A stretch of DNA of 64,000 bases from Oscillibacter sp. ER4 (GCF_000765235.1 NZ_JPJG01000002.1:41268-105267); one strand, 5' to 3'. Shown: positions 18,291 through 28,025, counted from the first letter of the stretch. Notes: generated by a model from the letters alone, not told the origin. Program-made: numbers and translations.

Positions 18291-19619
18291 ATGACTGCGA
18301 TTTTGAATCTGGCCATTGCGCTGCTCGCAGGGCTTTTGATGACCCGTATTTTCAACCGCTGGCACCTGCCCGATGTCACGGCGTTTCTTGTGACGGGCGT
18401 TCTGATCGGGCCGTTCGTGCTGGGCCGCCTCGGCATTCCGGGCCTCGGCTTTGCAAGCTACGACCAGGTCGAGGCGCTGAGCATGATCTCCGATGTGGCG
18501 ATGGGCTTCATCGCCTTTTCCATCGGCAATGAATTCCGCCTGAGCCAGCTCAAAAAGACTGGCAAGCAGGCGATGATTATCGGCGTCTTGCAGGCGCTGG
18601 CCGCGCTGGCCTTTGTCGATATTGCGCTCGTAATCTTCCACTTCCTGCGCCCCGATGTGCTGTCCGTCCCTGCGGCCATCACGCTCGGTGCGATCGCCAC
18701 GGCCACCGCACCTGCGACGACGCTGATGGTCGTGCGCCAGTACAAGGCCAAGGGTGAGCTCACGGATCTGCTGCTGCCGATCGTCGCGCTCGACGACGCG
18801 GTGGGCCTCATCGCATTTGCCGTATCTTTCGGTATTGCCCGCGCGATGGACAGCGCACAGTTCAGCCTCGCAAGCATTTTGCTCTCCCCGCTCATTGAGA
18901 TCGTCGGCTCGCTGCTGCTCGGTGCGATCGCGGGCTTCGTACTCACGAAGCTTGAGACGATGTTCCGCTCGAACTCGAACCGCCTGTCGCTGAGCATCGC
19001 GTTCATCTTTCTGATGGTCGGCCTGTCCGCAGTGGACTTCACCGTCGCGGGCGTGGACTGCGGCTTTTCGCCGCTACTCGTGTGCATGATGCTCGGCACG
19101 GTGTTCTGCAACATCTGCCCGCTGTCGGACGATTTGATGAACCGCGCGGACAAGTGGAGCACGCCGATGTTGGCGGTGTTCTTTGTCGTGAGCGGCGCAA
19201 ACCTGCGCTTGAGCGTCTTTTCTCAGGGTGTGCTCGTGCTCATCGGCGTTGTGTACATCATCGCGCGCTCGGCCGGTAAGTATTGCGGCGCGCGCTGGTC
19301 GGCCAAGGCGGTGGGCTGCGACCACACGGTGCAGAAGTACCTTGGCATCATGCTGCTGCCGCAGGAGGGTGTGGCGCTCGGTATGTGCGTGAGCGCGCAG
19401 GCGCTCGGCGCGGATGGCAAGCTGATCCGCAACATCATCCTCTTCTCTGTGCTGATTTACGAGCTGGTCGGCCCGCTGGCGACAAAGGAATCTCTCAAGG
19501 CCGCCGGCGCGATCACCGAAAAGCCCAGGGAAGTCCTCGAGCGCCGCGAGCGCAAGCTCGCCGAGGCTGAGCCCAAGGAATTCCTCGAGCGCCGCAAGGA
19601 GCGCGCAAACAAAAAGTGA
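18291..19619 (+). CDS. Cation/proton antiporter (CPA2-like)
   Basis: An integral membrane exchanger of 442 residues with about 12 hydrophobic helices. The first helices show LLMTRIFNRWHLPDVTAFLVTGVLIGPF, typical of Na+(K+)/H+ exchangers, and a mid-protein segment has GAIATATAPATTLMVVRQY and IVALDDAVGLIAFA with the buried acidic pair. It ends in a charged helical tail with two EFLERR-like repeats instead of a TrkA domain. The ATG at 18291 follows GAAGGTG. Whether it carries Na+ or K+ cannot be said. Confidence 0.85.
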   Translation: MTAILNLAIALLAGLLMTRIFNRWHLPDVTAFLVTGVLIGPFVLGRLGIPGLGFASYDQVEALSMISDVAMGFIAFSIGNEFRLSQLKKTGKQAMIIGVLQALAALAFVDIALVIFHFLRPDVLSVPAAITLGAIATATAPATTLMVVRQYKAKGELTDLLLPIVALDDAVGLIAFAVSFGIARAMDSAQFSLASILLSPLIEIVGSLLLGAIAGFVLTKLETMFRSNSNRLSLSIAFIFLMVGLSAVDFTVAGVDCGFSPLLVCMMLGTVFCNICPLSDDLMNRADKWSTPMLAVFFVVSGANLRLSVFSQGVLVLIGVVYIIARSAGKYCGARWSAKAVGCDHTVQKYLGIMLLPQEGVALGMCVSAQALGADGKLIRNIILFSVLIYELVGPLATKESLKAAGAITEKPREVLERRERKLAEAEPKEFLERRKERANKK

Positions 19620-19627
19620 ATCCGCTG

Positions 19628-19660
19628 AAAGGAGATGGCCTTGATCATCTCCTTTTTTTG
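19628..19660 (+). terminator. Intrinsic terminator
   Basis: The stem AAAGGAGATG / CATCTCCTTT is followed by TTTTTTT, eight bases after the antiporter stop codon. Confidence 0.85.
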
Positions 19661-19710
19661 CACCGGGTGGGAACTTTTTGTGAATTTGCGCGTCTAAAGA
19701 GGAAAGGCAC

Positions 19711-19740
19711 TTGACATAACTTGTGAAAATTATGTACAAT
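19711..19740 (+). promoter_or_regulatory. Promoter of the SH3-protein gene
   Basis: TTGACA at 19711-19716 and TACAAT at 19735-19740 with 18-bp spacing stand 33 bp before the start codon. Confidence 0.75.
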
Positions 19741-19772
19741 AAAGGCGAACAAACCGATAAGGGGGAATCATT

Positions 19773-20345
19773 ATGGAAGGACGTCGGGTCAGCCGCCGCA
19801 AACCGCGGCGCAATCCGCTTTATGTGCTTTTTATGGGACTGCTGGCGCTTTCGCTGGTGCTCCTGATTACGGTGGTCGTGCTGGGCTTCAAGCTCAAGAG
19901 CGCGCGCAGCGATCTTGCCGCGGCGCAGACGAAAATCGAGCAGCTGCGCGGCGGCTCGCAGACGGGCGAGGACGGCCAGATCACGAACGGCGAAGACGGC
20001 TCGCTCAACGACGAGAACAATGTGAGCGACCCCACGCAGGGCGATAACACGACCGGCGATAATCAGACGGGCAGCGACACGATCGACTGGCTCGATCTCA
20101 CGGGCCATGACGAGATCTCCGTCAAGCCGAGCTCGGTTTATGACAAGTACTACATCTACTACACGACCGGCGGCGTGAATCTGCGGAGCGGCCCGGGCAC
20201 GAGCTATGACAAGGTCACGACCGTGTCGCTCGGCAGTGAGGTACAGGCTGCGGCCAAGCAGGATGGGTGGACGTTCGTCAGCGTGGACGGTAAGTTTGGC
20301 TGGATCAACTCGAACTTCCTCTCCACCACGCGCCCCGCATCGTAA
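19773..20345 (+). CDS. Membrane-anchored SH3-domain protein
   Basis: A 190-residue envelope protein. A basic cytoplasmic start (GRRVSRRKPRRN) precedes one transmembrane helix at about 16-36. A coiled segment and a low-complexity Gly/Asp/Asn/Thr linker follow. The C-terminal 65 residues are a bacterial SH3 domain (VNLRSGPGTSYDKVTTVSLG, then DGWTFVSVDGKFGWINSNFL). Such domains bind peptidoglycan, so it probably tethers the membrane to the wall. It has its own promoter and terminator. Confidence 0.85.
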   Translation: MEGRRVSRRKPRRNPLYVLFMGLLALSLVLLITVVVLGFKLKSARSDLAAAQTKIEQLRGGSQTGEDGQITNGEDGSLNDENNVSDPTQGDNTTGDNQTGSDTIDWLDLTGHDEISVKPSSVYDKYYIYYTTGGVNLRSGPGTSYDKVTTVSLGSEVQAAAKQDGWTFVSVDGKFGWINSNFLSTTRPAS

Positions 20346-20356
20346 CAATATCAAGC

Positions 20357-20391
20357 AAAAAAGGAGCAAGCCGAAAGCTTGCTCCTTTTTG
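20357..20391. terminator. Bidirectional intrinsic terminator
   Basis: The stem GGAGCAAGC / GCTTGCTCC with a CGAAA loop is flanked by A- and T-runs. It separates the plus-strand SH3 gene from the convergent NifX-like gene and can serve both. Confidence 0.85.
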
Positions 20392-20395
20392 CTGT

Positions 20396-20782
20396 TCAGT
20401 TGCCGCCGCAGCCGCCTTTATCCTTCAGGGAGCACGCTCCTTTGAAGCCGCAGGCGTTGCAGTGGTTGTTCGGGTCGGACACGACGCTGCCGCTCAGAAA
20501 GCGCAGCGCGGCGTCGTCTGCCTTGCCGGAATAGCCGGGGAAGAGCATGATGCCCGCCATGCCGACAGCGGTGCGCTCGGTGTCGTCGATCGTGCCGCAG
20601 AGCAGCGCGTCGATGCCGTAACGCTCCAAAAGGCCGACGGCAGCGTCGGTGCCGCTTTCTTCCATCGGTTCGAGGAACTCGCGCACGATCTTTCCGTGGT
20701 CGTCCTCATAAAAATGGAAGGCTTCGGCATTGGCGAGCGGGGAGAAAACCTCCCCGCTCACAACAGGGATCGCAATACGCAT
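20396..20782 (-). CDS. NifX/NafY-type dinitrogenase cofactor-like domain protein
   Basis: A 128-residue protein starting MRIAIPVVSGEVFSPL, with the small alpha/beta fold of the NifB/NifX/VnfY cofactor-binding family: HFYEDDHGKIVREF, then LLERYGIDALLCGTID and TAVGMAGIMLFPGYSG. It ends in a Cys-rich tail (CNACGFKGACSLKDKGGCGGN) that could bind a metal cluster. No nitrogenase genes are near, and such proteins are common in non-fixing anaerobes with unknown roles. The ATG at 20782 follows AAAGGAGG; it is directly downstream of the phosphoketolase gene, 13 bp apart. Confidence 0.75.
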   Translation of the reverse strand: MRIAIPVVSGEVFSPLANAEAFHFYEDDHGKIVREFLEPMEESGTDAAVGLLERYGIDALLCGTIDDTERTAVGMAGIMLFPGYSGKADDAALRFLSGSVVSDPNNHCNACGFKGACSLKDKGGCGGN

Positions 20783-20795
20783 TGCTTTCCTCCTT

Positions 20796-23210
20796 TTACA
20801 CCTCAACGCCCTTGCCGTCGTTCCACTTCCACGCGCGGACCTCGGGCAGATCCACGCCGTTGTCCTTGATATACTGGCGGTGCTCAACGAGCTTGTCGTT
20901 CATCTTCTGGATGAGGTAAGCACCGCGGTTGCCGAGCTGCGGCAGGCGCTGCACCGTGTCGATGACGAGATCGAAGCGGTCGATATCGTTGAGCACGCGC
21001 ATGTCGAACGGGGTCGTGATCGTGCCTTCCTCCTTATAGCCGCGCACGTGCAGGTTGCGGTTGTGGCGGCGGTAGGTCAGCTCGTGGATCAGCGTGGGAT
21101 AGCCGTGGTAGGCAAAGATGATGGGCTTGTCCTTGGTAAAGAGCGTGTCGTACTCTGCGTCGGTCAGGCCGTGGGGATGCTCGGTGTGCGGCTGGAGCTT
21201 CATCAGGTCGACGACGTTCACGACACGGATCTTGAGCTCCGGCAGCTCGCGGCGCAGGATCGTCACAGCGGCGAGAGTCTCAAGCGTCGGCGTGTCGCCG
21301 CAGCAGGCCATGACGACGTCGGGCTCCTGGCCCTGATCGTTCGAGGCCCACTCCCAGATGCCGATGCCCTGCGTGCAGTGCTTGACGGCCTGCTCCATCG
21401 TCAGCCATTGCTGGCGCGGGTGTTTGCTCGCGACGATGACGTTCACATAGTTACGGCTCTTGATGCAGTGGTCGAAGCAGGAGAGCAGGCAGTTGGCATC
21501 GGGCGGCAGATACATGCGCACGACGTCGGCCTTCTTGTTGGCGACGTGGTCGAGGAAGCCGGGGTCCTGATGCGTGAAGCCGTTGTGGTCCTGCTGCCAG
21601 ACGTTGGAGGCGAGGATATAGTTGAGAGAGGCGATATCGTGGCGCCAGGGGAGCTCATTGCACATCTTGAGCCACTTGGCGTGCTGGGAAAACATCGAGT
21701 CGACAATGCGGATGAAGGCCTCGTAGCTGTCAAAGAAGCCGTGGCGGCCCGTCAGCAGGTAACCTTCGAGGAAGCCCTCGCAGAAGTGCTCGGAGAGCAT
21801 GGAGTCCATCACGCGGCCGTCGGGGTCAAGGTGCTCGTCGATGCCATCGATCTGCTTGTCGAGGAAGCGGCGGCCCGTGACGTCAAACACGGCCTGCAAA
21901 CGGTTGGACGCCGTCTCGTCGGGCGCGAAGATGCGGAAGTTGCGCGACTCCATGTTGAGCTTCATCACATCGCGGACATAGGTGCCAAGGACGTACATGT
22001 CCTGCGCCTCGACCTCGCCGGGGGCGGGGATATCGACCGCGTAGTCGCGGAAGTCGGGCGTGCGCAGGTCGCGCAGGAGAAGACCACCGTTGGCGTGCGG
22101 GTTTGCGCCCATGCGGTGCTCGCCCTTGGGCGGGAAGGACGCGATCAGCTCGACCGGCGTACCGTCCTCGTTGAAGAGCTCTTCGGGTTTGTAGGAGCGC
22201 AGCCATTGTTCGAGCAGCGGCAGGTGCTTGCTTTCATCCGCGCCCATGGAGATGGGCACCTGATGGGCGCGCCAGCTGCCTTCGATTGCGTTGCCGTCGA
22301 CCTCCTTCGGACCGGTCCAGCCCTTCGGGGTGCGCAGCACGAGCATCGGCCAGCGGGGGCGGCTCGCCTTGCCGCTCTCTCGCGCGGTGCGCTGGATGCG
22401 CTTGATCTCGCGGATGGCCCAGTCGACCGCGGCGGCCATCTGCTGGTGCATCGTCTCGGGCTCGTCACCCTCGACAAAGCGCGGCTCCCAGCCGCAGCCG
22501 CGGAAGAAGCACTCGACCTCCTCGTGGCTCATGCGGGAGAAGATGGTCGGATTTGCGATCTTGAAGCCGTTTAAGTGCAGGATCGGCAGGACTGCGCCGT
22601 CGGTGATCGGGTTCATGAACTTGTTGCCGTGCCAGGACGTTGCGAGCGGGCCGGTCTCGGCCTCGCCGTCGCCGACGACGCAGGCCGCGATCAGGTCGGG
22701 GTTATCCGCCACCGCGCCGAAGGCGTGGGAGAGGGAATAGCCCAGCTCGCCGCCCTCGTGGATAGAGCCCGGCGTTTCGGGCGCGACATGGCTCGGGATG
22801 CCGCCGGGGAAGGAGAAGCGCTTGAAGAGCTTCTGCATGCCCTCCTTATCGCGCGTGATGTTGGGGTAGACCTCCGTATAGCTGCCGTCCAGCCAGTCCT
22901 GCGCGACCATGGCGTTGCCGCCGTGACCGGGGCCGGAAAGGTAGATCATATCGAGGTCATCGCGCTTGATGACGCGGTCTAAGTGCGTGTAGATGAAGTT
23001 CTGGCCCGGGCAGGTGCCCCAATGGCCGACGATGGTCTGCTTTAAGTCGCTCTCGCACAGCGGGCGCTCGAGCAGAGGATTATCGAGAAGATAGAGCTGG
23101 CAGGCGGTCAGATAGTTTGCTGCGCGCCAGTAAGCGTCGATCTGTTTGAGCTCCTCGGGCGACAGCGGCGGCTTTTTCGACAGCCGTGCGGTGCTTTTTT
23201 GCGTAGGCAT
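20796..23210 (-). CDS. xfp: Xylulose-5-phosphate/fructose-6-phosphate phosphoketolase
   Basis: A thiamine diphosphate enzyme that splits xylulose-5-P or fructose-6-P with phosphate to acetyl-P. It has 804 residues, typical of the family. It shows [17 protein letters not shown] near 94, the TPP-binding stretch [20 protein letters not shown] near 179, [12 protein letters not shown] and, near the end, [12 protein letters not shown]. It gives this anaerobe a heterolactic or bifid-type route from sugars to acetyl-P. The neighbouring lactate dehydrogenase and lactate permease fit that scheme. Confidence 0.96.
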   Translation of the reverse strand: MPTQKSTARLSKKPPLSPEELKQIDAYWRAANYLTACQLYLLDNPLLERPLCESDLKQTIVGHWGTCPGQNFIYTHLDRVIKRDDLDMIYLSGPGHGGNAMVAQDWLDGSYTEVYPNITRDKEGMQKLFKRFSFPGGIPSHVAPETPGSIHEGGELGYSLSHAFGAVADNPDLIAACVVGDGEAETGPLATSWHGNKFMNPITDGAVLPILHLNGFKIANPTIFSRMSHEEVECFFRGCGWEPRFVEGDEPETMHQQMAAAVDWAIREIKRIQRTARESGKASRPRWPMLVLRTPKGWTGPKEVDGNAIEGSWRAHQVPISMGADESKHLPLLEQWLRSYKPEELFNEDGTPVELIASFPPKGEHRMGANPHANGGLLLRDLRTPDFRDYAVDIPAPGEVEAQDMYVLGTYVRDVMKLNMESRNFRIFAPDETASNRLQAVFDVTGRRFLDKQIDGIDEHLDPDGRVMDSMLSEHFCEGFLEGYLLTGRHGFFDSYEAFIRIVDSMFSQHAKWLKMCNELPWRHDIASLNYILASNVWQQDHNGFTHQDPGFLDHVANKKADVVRMYLPPDANCLLSCFDHCIKSRNYVNVIVASKHPRQQWLTMEQAVKHCTQGIGIWEWASNDQGQEPDVVMACCGDTPTLETLAAVTILRRELPELKIRVVNVVDLMKLQPHTEHPHGLTDAEYDTLFTKDKPIIFAYHGYPTLIHELTYRRHNRNLHVRGYKEEGTITTPFDMRVLNDIDRFDLVIDTVQRLPQLGNRGAYLIQKMNDKLVEHRQYIKDNGVDLPEVRAWKWNDGKGVEV

Positions 23211-23377
23211 GGAAAGCTCCTCCTTTTTATTTTGATTGATGAGGTTAGTATATCATTTAATTTTAAAAAATCAATAGTCAGACATAGAAAACGAGGCAAA
23301 ATCTTAAAATATGTCAAAATAAGCTGAGCACTATTTTACAATTTGCATGAATTAAAACGATAACAAAACGATAAAAT

Positions 23378-23413
23378 AGGGAAAAGACGGTGCAAGCGCA
23401 CCGCCTTTTCCCT
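23378..23413. terminator. Intrinsic terminator of the aminotransferase transcript
   Basis: AGGGAAAAGACGGTGC and its near-perfect complement form a 16-bp stem. On the minus strand it follows the stop codon of the aminotransferase gene by about 28 bp. The A/T outer part of the stem can act in both directions. Confidence 0.7.
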
Positions 23414-23441
23414 ATATGAGAGAGATGAGAGAATAGCAAAA

Positions 23442-24506
23442 TTAGTCGATCGGGCAGACCCAGCCAAACGGGTCGGGCTTTGTGCCCCACTGGATGCCAG
23501 TCAGCTCGTCGTAGAGCTTCTGAGACAGCGCACCGATCTTGTTGTCGTTGACCTTGTAGTCTCTGTCGCCCCAGCTCAGCTCGCCGATCGGGGAGATGAC
23601 GGCGGCGGTGCCGATGCACCACGCCTCCTCCAGCGTGCCGGACGCTGCGGCGTCAAAGAGCTCGTCCACGCTCAGCAGACGCTCCTCGACGGGCACGCCC
23701 CAGCTCTTTAAGAGCTCGATGGCGGACTTGCGCGTCACGCCGCGCAGGATGGAGCCAGTCAGCGCGGGGGTGACGACGGTGCCATTGATCTTGAACATGA
23801 CGTTCATGCCGCCGCCTTCTTCGACGTACTTGCGCTCCACGCCGTCGAGCCACAGGACTTGAGAGAAGCCCTTTTCGATGGCGCGGTCGCCCGCGCGGTT
23901 GGCCGCGCCGTAGTTGCCGCCGCACTTGGCCTCGCCCGTGCCGCCGCGCACCGCGCGGACGTCCTCGGTCTCGACCATGATGGGAACAGGCTGTAAGCCG
24001 TTTTTGAAGTAGCTGCCGGAGGGGGAGAGAATGATGGCAAACGTGGCCTCATGCACGCCGTGCAGGGCAAGCGTCGGGTCAGTGCCGTACAGGAACGGAC
24101 GGATGTAGAGGGACGTGCCGGGATCGCTCGGGACACAGTTCTCGTCGACCTTGACGACGGTCTTGATGGCCTGCAGCGCATCGTCGGGATCAAGCTGGGG
24201 CAGGCCCAGACGCTCGCAGGAGCGGTTCAGACGGGCGACGTTCTCGCAGGGGCGGAAGAGCTGCACGCCGCCGTCGGGACGGCGGTAAGCCTTCATGCCC
24301 TCGAAGACCTCGGTGCCGTAGTGCAGGACGCTCGCGGCCGGGGACATCGTGATGGGGCCGTAGGGCACGACGCGCGCGTCATGCCAACCCTTGTCGGCGC
24401 TGTAGTCCATCAGGAACATATGATCGGTGAACACGGTGCCGAAGCCGAGCTGGTCGGACGGGGGCAGCGTGCCGGGATGGGTAGTCTTAGTGATCGTGAT
24501 ATTCAT
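23442..24506 (-). CDS. ilvE: Branched-chain amino acid aminotransferase
   Basis: A PLP enzyme of fold type IV that moves the amino group between glutamate and branched-chain 2-oxo acids. The 354-residue protein is of the eukaryote-like BCAT2 class: LHYGTEVFEGMKAYRRPDG near 61, YIRPFLYGTDPTL near 127, and the lysine-bearing AKCGGNYGAANRAGD near 193, followed by VLWLDGVERKYVEEGGGMNVMF. The start follows AGGAGGTCATCC. It lies 34 bp downstream of ldh on the same strand. Confidence 0.94.
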   Translation of the reverse strand: MNITITKTTHPGTLPPSDQLGFGTVFTDHMFLMDYSADKGWHDARVVPYGPITMSPAASVLHYGTEVFEGMKAYRRPDGGVQLFRPCENVARLNRSCERLGLPQLDPDDALQAIKTVVKVDENCVPSDPGTSLYIRPFLYGTDPTLALHGVHEATFAIILSPSGSYFKNGLQPVPIMVETEDVRAVRGGTGEAKCGGNYGAANRAGDRAIEKGFSQVLWLDGVERKYVEEGGGMNVMFKINGTVVTPALTGSILRGVTRKSAIELLKSWGVPVEERLLSVDELFDAAASGTLEEAWCIGTAAVISPIGELSWGDRDYKVNDNKIGALSQKLYDELTGIQWGTKPDPFGWVCPID

Positions 24507-24539
24507 AAGGATGACCTCCTGTCGAAATTTGTTTGCTCT

Positions 24540-25490
24540 TTAGATTTCCTTAAGATGCTCCATGTTGTGGCGGATGCCCTCGCAGCAGGCGTGGAAGGTG
24601 GCCTTCTCGTCGGCGGTCAGCGGCAGCTCGACGACCTGCTCGACGCCGTTTTCACCGATGACGCAGGGAACACCCGCGAACAGGCCCTCTTCGCCGTACT
24701 CGCCGCACAGTTCCGTGCTGGCGGGCAGGATGACCTTCTCGTCGTGCAGCACGGCGTAGGCCATGCGCGCGGCGGTGGTGGCGATGCCATACTCGGTGCA
24801 GAACTTGCCGGAGAAGGTGACCCAGCCGCCGCCAATGGACTCCTTCTGCAGCGCGTCGCGGTCGAAGCGGAAGCGCTCGTCGGTCTTGGCCCACTCATCC
24901 AGCGGCACGCCGCGGAAGCTGACGCAGGACCAGGGCGCGAACTGCTGGTTGCCGTGCTCGCCCATCATGTAGCAGGTGATGGACTTGTGGTCAAGGCCGG
25001 TCTGGCGCGCCAGCGCGCTCAGAAGACGGGAGGTGTCGAGGCCCGTGCCGGTGCCGAACACACGGCCGCGGGGCAGGCCCAGATGCAGTGCCAGCTCGCG
25101 CGTGACGATGTCGCAGGGGTTGGTGATGTTGATGAGCACGCCGTCAAAGCCGCTGGCCTTGATCTTTTCCGCGTAGCCGCGCACAGCGGGGATGGTGAAG
25201 TCCATCTCGGTCACGCGGTCATGCGTGCCGCGCAGCAGGTCGATCTTGCCGACGCTGTTGACGATGACGTCGCACACGCCAAGGTCGGAGAAGTCGCCGC
25301 CGCGCACCGTCACGCGGTGGGGCATGTACGCGACTGCGTCGCGCAGATCCTGCACTTCGCTTGCGAGCTTCTGCTCGTTCTGGTCGACGAGCACCAGCTC
25401 GTCCGCGATGCCCTGGATCGCCAGAGCGTAAGCCACATGTGCGCCGACATGACCCATGCCGACCACGCCGAGAACTCTTTTCTTTGCCAT
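24540..25490 (-). CDS. ldh: L-lactate/L-2-hydroxyacid dehydrogenase
   Basis: An NAD-dependent dehydrogenase of the LDH/MDH superfamily with 316 residues. It has the dinucleotide loop GVVGMGHVGAHVA at 8-20, ITNPCDIV near 120, GTGTGLDTSR with the substrate-binding Arg, and the catalytic His in MGEHGNQQ. The active-site loop (KIDLLRGTHDRV) differs from the usual lactate-specific one and is closer to L-2-hydroxyisocaproate dehydrogenases, so a branched 2-oxo acid substrate is possible. That would fit the aminotransferase gene directly downstream. Confidence 0.85.
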   Translation of the reverse strand: MAKKRVLGVVGMGHVGAHVAYALAIQGIADELVLVDQNEQKLASEVQDLRDAVAYMPHRVTVRGGDFSDLGVCDVIVNSVGKIDLLRGTHDRVTEMDFTIPAVRGYAEKIKASGFDGVLINITNPCDIVTRELALHLGLPRGRVFGTGTGLDTSRLLSALARQTGLDHKSITCYMMGEHGNQQFAPWSCVSFRGVPLDEWAKTDERFRFDRDALQKESIGGGWVTFSGKFCTEYGIATTAARMAYAVLHDEKVILPASTELCGEYGEEGLFAGVPCVIGENGVEQVVELPLTADEKATFHACCEGIRHNMEHLKEI

Positions 25491-25552
25491 AAGAATACTT
25501 CCTTTCTCAAAAACGGTGTGCCCGTGTAGTTAACTGATCGTTTGTGCGGCCC

Positions 25553-27091
25553 TTACATGCCGAAGTTGGGGAAGAGCACGCGGGTATAAAGCATGGCGAG
25601 AACCATGTACAAAACAAGGATGATGGCGAAGGCCTTGAAGGTCTTCTTCATGACGTCGCTTTCGTTGCCCACCTGGTCGACCGTCGCGCAGGCGGCGACC
25701 GTGTTGTTCGGGCAGATCAGGTTGCCGAGCGAAGCGCCCGCGTTCTGACCGGCGAAGATCGTGATGGGGTTCATGCCGAGCGACGCCGCGGCGTCGATGT
25801 GCATCTGAGCAAACATGATGTTGGAGCCAAGGCCCGTGCCGGTGATGAACGCGCCGCTCGAACCGATGAGGACGGCTGCCGCGGGATAGAAGCGGCCGAC
25901 GACGGCGGCGATGTCAGAGGCGAGGAGGTTCATCATGCCCGTGGAGGAGGACTGCATGATGTAGGCGACGATAAGGAGGCTGCCCATCGTGATGAGGACC
26001 GGCAGCACGCCGCTCGCGGTGCGCTTGCAGACGGCTTTATAGGTCTTGAAGTCCACGCCCAGCGTGAGCGCGCCGAGGATGCCGCACACGAGGATGACAA
26101 GGTCGACCCAGAAGATGTAGCCGAATGTGCACATGATGGCAAAGCCGTTTTCAACGACGGCGGGGAAGCCGTAGCGGATGAGCGGGAGCAGCACGAGCAT
26201 GTAGACGTAAGGCGACATGGCCTTGAACGAGCTGTACTTGCGCTGATGGTTGGCGCTTTCATTGCGGAATTCGTCCGGAGTCTTCACGCCGACGAGCTTG
26301 ACATACGCAACGGAGAGAAGGATGGAGATGAGGCCCGTGCCCATGGAGGTGACCTCTGCGCCGACGAAGTTGGAAAGAACGAACATCGTCAGGCACGTGC
26401 TCACGCCCGCGAAGGTGAGGTAAGGGAGGATGCCCTTGTAGCCCTTTTTGCCGAACGCCATGCCGACCATGATGAACGGGATGACGAGCACGCCGAACAT
26501 GTGGAAGCGGCCGGCCATCGCGGCGTTCTGCGCGACGGTGGCAAGGCCCGCGTCAACGAGGGCCGCACCGCCGTTGATGGTCGTCAGGCCCGCACCGCCG
26601 AACGAGGCGGGCGTCGCGTCGCCGAGCAGCGCGATGGCGATGGAGGTGGTGGGGTTAAAGCCGAGGGCCACGAGGAACGGGGCGGCGATGGCGGCGGGAG
26701 CGCCCGCGCCCGCTGCACCCTCAAGGAAGATCGGCAGCATCATGCCGATGATGACGACCTGCACGCGGCGGTCATCACTGATCTGCGCAATGGTGGCTTT
26801 CACATCCTCGATGGCGCCGGTCTCGCGCAGCAGGTTCAAAATGGTGAACGCGCCGAAGACCATCAGCACGATCTTGAGGCCTTCCTTGATGCCTTTCCAG
26901 ACCAGAGGGTCGAGCACCTTGATGTTTTCAGCAAACGTGAGGCCGTCAAGGTTAAAATAGGTAAAGGCAAGGATAAGCGTCCAGGCAAGGGCGATGGGCG
27001 AGACGGTTTTTGCGGATTTTTTGAAGCCCAGGATGCCGACAAGCACGACGACAATTGGGCTGAGCGCCATGAGGAAGTTTAAAAAGTCCAT
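25553..27091 (-). CDS. lctP: L-lactate permease (LctP family)
   Basis: A 512-residue membrane transporter with about 13 hydrophobic segments that moves L-lactate or a related 2-hydroxy acid with protons. It shows the family's features: a helical start MDFLNFLMALSPIVVVLVG, the segment MLPIFLEGAAGAGAPAAIAAPFLVALG near 137, and FAQMHIDAAASLGMNP and GQNAGASLGNLICPNN near the end. It is upstream of ldh on the same strand, 62 bp apart, which suggests export or exchange of the dehydrogenase product. Confidence 0.93.
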   Translation of the reverse strand: MDFLNFLMALSPIVVVLVGILGFKKSAKTVSPIALAWTLILAFTYFNLDGLTFAENIKVLDPLVWKGIKEGLKIVLMVFGAFTILNLLRETGAIEDVKATIAQISDDRRVQVVIIGMMLPIFLEGAAGAGAPAAIAAPFLVALGFNPTTSIAIALLGDATPASFGGAGLTTINGGAALVDAGLATVAQNAAMAGRFHMFGVLVIPFIMVGMAFGKKGYKGILPYLTFAGVSTCLTMFVLSNFVGAEVTSMGTGLISILLSVAYVKLVGVKTPDEFRNESANHQRKYSSFKAMSPYVYMLVLLPLIRYGFPAVVENGFAIMCTFGYIFWVDLVILVCGILGALTLGVDFKTYKAVCKRTASGVLPVLITMGSLLIVAYIMQSSSTGMMNLLASDIAAVVGRFYPAAAVLIGSSGAFITGTGLGSNIMFAQMHIDAAASLGMNPITIFAGQNAGASLGNLICPNNTVAACATVDQVGNESDVMKKTFKAFAIILVLYMVLAMLYTRVLFPNFGM

Positions 27092-27185
27092 TGGAGGGAT
27101 CTCTCTTTCTGAAAAATGTGGAATGGGGGGATCTATTTCCGCTTTTTTCGCCGGCCGAACGAGAAAAAGTGAAAAAGCTAAGAGG

Positions 27186-27217
27186 AAGAGGCTCCGTCGA
27201 ATCGACGGAGCCTCTTT
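27186..27217. terminator. 15-bp perfect hairpin, probable terminator
   Basis: AAGAGGCTCCGTCGA and its exact complement flank a single base. It lies downstream of the small minus-strand gene ending at 27225 and upstream of lctP. The T-run on the minus strand is poor, so termination is likely but not certain. Confidence 0.55.
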
Positions 27218-27224
27218 CGTGATA

Positions 27225-27458
27225 TCAGTCTCTATCTCGTGCGGAGAATCGGGAGAGAAGTCGAAGTTGCGTCGCGATTCGGACGGGCTGTTCAGTTTTG
27301 TTTCTTACCAGTACTGCCAGAGGCAGAATAATAAAGGACGCCAGCAGAATAAGGCTGGCGTCCAGAATAATCATGCTGTTCATATCAGAACAGGAGAAAG
27401 CGGCACAGGCGGCCTGTGCGAAGTGAGATGCAGCTGCATTGGCAAAGAACTGAGTCAT
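27225..27458 (-). CDS. Small single-span membrane protein
   Basis: Encodes 77 residues from an ATG at 27458, which follows AAGGAG at a normal distance. The N-terminal part is Ala-rich with two Cys, a hydrophobic helix spans about 29-50 (IILDASLILLASFIILPLAVL), and the tail is basic. It is flanked by a hairpin downstream. I do not recognise the family. It sits between lactate permease and sigK; a role cannot be given. Confidence 0.45.
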   Translation of the reverse strand: MTQFFANAAASHFAQAACAAFSCSDMNSMIILDASLILLASFIILPLAVLVRNKTEQPVRIATQLRLLSRFSARDRD

Positions 27459-27697
27459 CAGACGTTTCTCCTTTCCTAAAGATGAACGCATCTTAACACA
27501 CATTTTTTCACCCTGCAAGGGGGAAAAGCGACTGATTATGCAAGATTGGACGAGTACACAAAAAACGGAAATACCCACTTTTCGACATTGTTAAAAAGAC
27601 ATAATGAATCCTAATGGTTCCTTCATGCCATGGAAAGAAGCACTGCATAGGGACTTCCCGTGCGGCCATAGGATGGAGAAAAAGAGGAGGCGTTTTT

Positions 27698-28025
27698 ATG
27701 CTGTCGATTGCACTTTATTTGCTTACGCACGCCATGCTGCTCTCGCTCCACCTGTCGGGCGGCTCGTTCCCGCGCCCGCTCTCGGCACAGGAGGAAAAGA
27801 AATACGTCGAGCGCATGCTTGCGGGCGACATTGAGGCGCGCAACGTGCTCGTTGAGCACAATCTGCGCCTCGTGGCGCACATCGCCAAAAAATACTATAC
27901 CCAGTCCGATGAGCAGGATGATCTCATTTCCATCGGCACTATCGGCCTTATCAAAGGCGTTTCGAGCTACCGTCCGGAAAAGGGTACAAGGCTCGCGACC
28001 TACGCTGCTAAATGCGTGGAGAATG
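27698..28025 (+). CDS. sigK: Pro-sigma-K, N-terminal half (gene split by skin-like element)
   Basis: The first 109 codons of the mother-cell sporulation sigma factor. A hydrophobic pro-sequence (LSIALYLLTHAMLLSLHL), of the sort removed by SpoIVFB, precedes FPRPLSAQEEKKYVERMLAGD and region 2 with NVLVEHNLRLVAHIAKKYY and DLISIGTIGLIKGVSSY. The frame stays true up to CVEN at 28024, then turns to nonsense (AILTQQNNRWLK) because a mobile element begins. The C-terminal half is at 43307-43620. Joining at the shared GAATG gives one 213-residue frame. The start follows GAGGAGG. Confidence 0.93.
28021..28025 (+). other. Left attachment core (attL) of the skin-like element
   Basis: GAATG here is repeated at 43302-43306. 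To its right lies CTATCCTAACACAAC, an imperfect inverted copy of the element's right end. Recombination at this core rejoins sigK in frame at the codons for E-N-E, the same spot used by the B. subtilis and C. difficile skin elements. Confidence 0.88.

Noticed and set aside
20730..22574. A 614-codon plus-strand frame opposite the phosphoketolase gene
   Set aside because: It is a shadow caused by high G+C codon use; the minus strand has a complete, well-conserved enzyme.
25544..27082. A 512-codon plus-strand frame opposite lactate permease
   Set aside because: Asp/Glu/His/Arg-rich shadow with no domain; the permease on the other strand is unambiguous.
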